Part shown: in pieces, positions 9,252-10,829 of the stretch | How the letters are laid out: every line of letters starts with the position of its first letter | Numbering within the stretch: the first letter of the stretch is position 1 | Assembly: GCA_020631315.1 (NCBI GenBank) | Contig: JAHDHM010000089.1 | Span: 1-10,829 of the forward strand | DNA length: 10,829 nt | Reading direction: 5' to 3' | Source: Acidimicrobiales bacterium | GTDB taxonomy: Bacteria; Actinomycetota; Acidimicrobiia; Acidimicrobiales; Poriferisodaliceae | Made by a program: the position numbers and the translations under genes | Notes under the pieces: generated by a model | What the model was told of the DNA's origin: nothing | What the model saw: the letters and a program-made list of their open reading frames with translations, nothing else | Database searches by the model: none

Positions 9252-9266
9252 CGCGACACCGTCGCG
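9252..9266. promoter_or_regulatory. Inverted repeat CGCGAC-N3-GTCGCG in the HD/dnaE divergent gap
   Basis: Perfect 6-base arms flank ACC and end two bases before the TAGGGT at 9268. The repeat would fill the -35/-10 spacer of the dnaE promoter, which is a position typical of a repressor site. Chance is a real alternative in DNA of this composition. Confidence 0.25.
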
Positions 9267-9267
9267 C

Positions 9268-9273
9268 TAGGGT
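9268..9273 (+). promoter_or_regulatory. Candidate -10 hexamer TAGGGT for dnaE
   Basis: TAGGGT is the same hexamer as the minus-strand one at 571-576. Transcription would start near 9281 and give a leader of about 86 bases to the TTG start at 9367. No good -35 is visible. Confidence 0.45.
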
Positions 9274-9355
9274 CGATCCCGTCGAGTGGACGCCGGGGAC
9301 CGAGAGAGCCTAGGCGTCCGTTTCGGGGTTCACCGCACGTTCCGCACGCCGCTCC

Positions 9356-9361
9356 GGAGGG
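9356..9361 (+). promoter_or_regulatory. Ribosome binding site GGAGGG fixing the dnaE TTG start
   Basis: GGAGGG lies five bases before TTG 9367, and the protein read from there (AESFVHLHTHTEYS) begins as family members do. This rules against the in-frame GTG at 9286, which would add 27 residues unlike the family. Confidence 0.7.
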
Positions 9362-9366
9362 CCACG

Positions 9367-10829
9367 TTGGCCGAGTCGTTCGTCCATCTGCACACGCACA
9401 CGGAGTACTCGATGCTCGACGGTGCGGCGCGTGTTCCCGACGCCGTCGCTGCTGCCGCTGCCGACGGGCAGCCGGCGCTGGGCATCACCGATCACGGCAA
9501 CATGTACGGCGTCCTCGACTTCTACAAGGGCTGCCGTGACCAGGGCATCAAGCCGATCATCGGCACCGAGGCCTACATGGCCCTCGACTCACGCCACGAG
9601 CGTCCTCGACGGCGTGGCCGCAAGCTCGACGACTCGGGCGGCGACACCGACGACGGCAAGAAGCTCTACTACCACCTCACGATGCTGGCCGAGACCGACG
9701 CCGGCTATCGCAACCTGCTGAAGCTCTCGAGCCTCGCCTACATGGAGGGCTACTACTACAAGCCCCGGATGGACTGGGAGCTGTTCGAGCGCCACAGCGA
9801 GGGGCTCATCGTCACGACCGGCTGCCTGGGTTCGGTGGTGCAGCAGCCGCTCATCCGCGGCAACTTCGCCGAGGGCCTCAAGCGGGCCGCCCGGCTGCAG
9901 GACATCTTCGGGCGCGACAACGTCTTCGTCGAGCTGCAGGACCACGGCATCCCCGAGCAGAAGTCGTGCAACCCGATGCTGCTCGACATCGCGAAGAAGC
10001 TGAAGATGCCGCTGCTCGCGACCAACGACCTGCACTACACCACCCGCGAGGACGCAGTCGCCCACGACGCCCTGCTGTGTGTGCAGACCCAGTCGCTCAT
10101 GAGCGACCCCGACCGCTTCAAGTTCCACGGTGACGAGCACTATCTGAAGACCGCTGCCGAGATGCGGCAGCTGTTCGACGAGCTGCCCGAGAGCTGCGAC
10201 AACACGCTGTGGATCGCCGAGCGCGCCGACGTCACCATCGAGTTCGGCAAGCCCGAGCTGCCCAACTTCCCGATCCCCGAGGGCTTCGACGGCGACGATG
10301 ACTACCTGCGTCACCTCACCTTCGAGGGGGCGAAGATGCGGTGGGGCCCGAACCTGTCCGACGAGATCGTGCCTGGCGTACGAGCTCCGGGTCATCTCGG
10401 ACATGGGCGGCCTACTTCCTCATCACCTGGGATCTCATCCAGCACGCACGCAAGACCGGCATCCGCGTCGGCCCCGGTCGTGGTTCGGCCGCCGGGTGTG
10501 CTGTGGCGTACACCCTCGAGATCACCGACCTCGACCCGATCAAGTACGACCTGCTGTTCGAGCGGTTCCTGAACCCGGGTCGTATCTCCATGCCGGACAT
10601 CGACATGGACTTCGATGATCGTCGTCGTGACGAGATGATCCGCTACACGGCCGAGCGCTATGGCCGTGAGCACACGGCGCAGATCATCACGTTCAGCTCC
10701 ATCAAGGCCCGAGCCGCCGTGCGCGACGCCGCCCGGGTGCTCGGCTTCCCGTACGCGGTTGGTGACAAGGTCGCCAAGGCCATGCCCCCGCTCGTCATGG
10801 GTCGTGACACCCCGCTGTACGCGTGCATG
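9367..10829 (+). CDS. dnaE: DNA polymerase III subunit alpha (DnaE1 type), partial at the right edge, reading frame shifted twice
   Basis: This is the replicative polymerase catalytic subunit. The N-terminal PHP domain keeps all nine metal-binding residues known from mycobacterial DnaE1: His9 and His11 with Asp18 (HTHTEYSMLD), His43 (TDHGN), Glu68 (GTEAY), the His of YHLTM, the Cys of TTGC, and Asp/His of NDLHY. The PHP exonuclease is therefore probably functional. The first frame is colinear with the family to EIV at 10371, then becomes unrelated and stops at 10572. The family sequence resumes as LAYELRVISDMG in the +1 frame (10373-10408). It then continues from AYFLITWDL at 10410 in the third frame to the window end, through VGPGRGSAAG and the catalytic PDIDMDF (10593-10613). 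At both junctions one base stands where about six are expected. Either the sequence has errors or this copy is broken. The C-terminal two thirds (members have about 1,150-1,200 residues) lie beyond the edge. Confidence 0.9.
10369..10375 (+). other. First apparent frameshift in dnaE
   Basis: The reading is gtg (Val), a lone c at 10372, then ctg (Leu). Family proteins have two residues here, typically Glu-Arg as in E. coli TERLDTEL, so five bases seem to be missing. The frame moves from that of 9367 to the next one. Confidence 0.75.
10403..10415 (+). other. Second apparent frameshift in dnaE
   Basis: The reading is atg ggc (Met-Gly), a lone g at 10409, then gcc tac ttc (Ala-Tyr-Phe). Family proteins have two residues between Gly and this point, as in MGFPGYF, so again five bases seem to be missing. 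The final frame then stays open to the window end. Confidence 0.75.

Noticed and set aside
9286..9366. GTG 9286 as the dnaE start
   Set aside because: The extra 27 residues do not resemble DnaE, and GGAGGG plus the family N-terminus point to TTG 9367.
10298..10618. Short independent protein overlapping dnaE in the second frame
   Set aside because: Only 12 of its residues (LAYELRVISDMG) are meaningful, and they belong to DnaE between the two frameshifts.

Overview
The window is GC-rich, with G/C-heavy third codon positions, frequent GTG and TTG starts and 1- or 4-base gene overlaps. The gene content fits a high-GC Actinomycetota: a mycobacterial-type MoxR/magnesium-chelatase-like ATPase, a three-gene sdhCAB operon with a five-helix cytochrome b, a DnaE1 polymerase with an intact PHP domain, and an actinobacterial-type CCA-enzyme HD domain. 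The class Acidimicrobiia is plausible, but that is inference and not shown by the sequence.

Layout. At the left edge, a MoxR/ChlI-like AAA+ ATPase gene runs leftward off the window (start at 563). Divergent from it is a cytosolic glycoside hydrolase family 2 (beta-mannosidase-like) gene (653-2872). Each of these two start codons lies exactly 7 bases downstream of a TAnnnT -10 hexamer, so both mRNAs are probably leaderless. Next comes the succinate dehydrogenase operon sdhC-sdhA-sdhB (3003-6549). It has a candidate promoter and leader dyad upstream, GTGA stop/start overlaps between genes and a strong hairpin terminator at 6579-6602. A two-gene ABC-2-type exporter follows (6684-8371); its ATPase has degenerate Q-loop, signature and H-loop motifs. 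Tail-to-tail with it, on the minus strand, is a free-standing HD-domain protein (8399-9199) matching only the C-terminal half of CCA tRNA nucleotidyltransferases. Divergent from that is dnaE (from 9367), encoding the replicative polymerase alpha subunit, which runs off the right edge.

How the genes relate. The three sdh genes encode one membrane complex oxidising succinate and reducing (mena)quinone. The ABC pair encodes one transporter. The other genes are single-gene units with housekeeping or accessory roles and no visible functional link to each other.

The main anomaly is in dnaE. Two sites 37 bases apart (about 10372 and 10409) each hold one base where the family alignment expects six, so the reading frame shifts twice before the catalytic PDIDMDF motif. 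This is either a base-level sequence error or genuine inactivation of this copy. I found no new defence, mobile or RNA-based system. There are no tRNA or rRNA genes, CRISPR arrays or insertion sequences that I can recognise.
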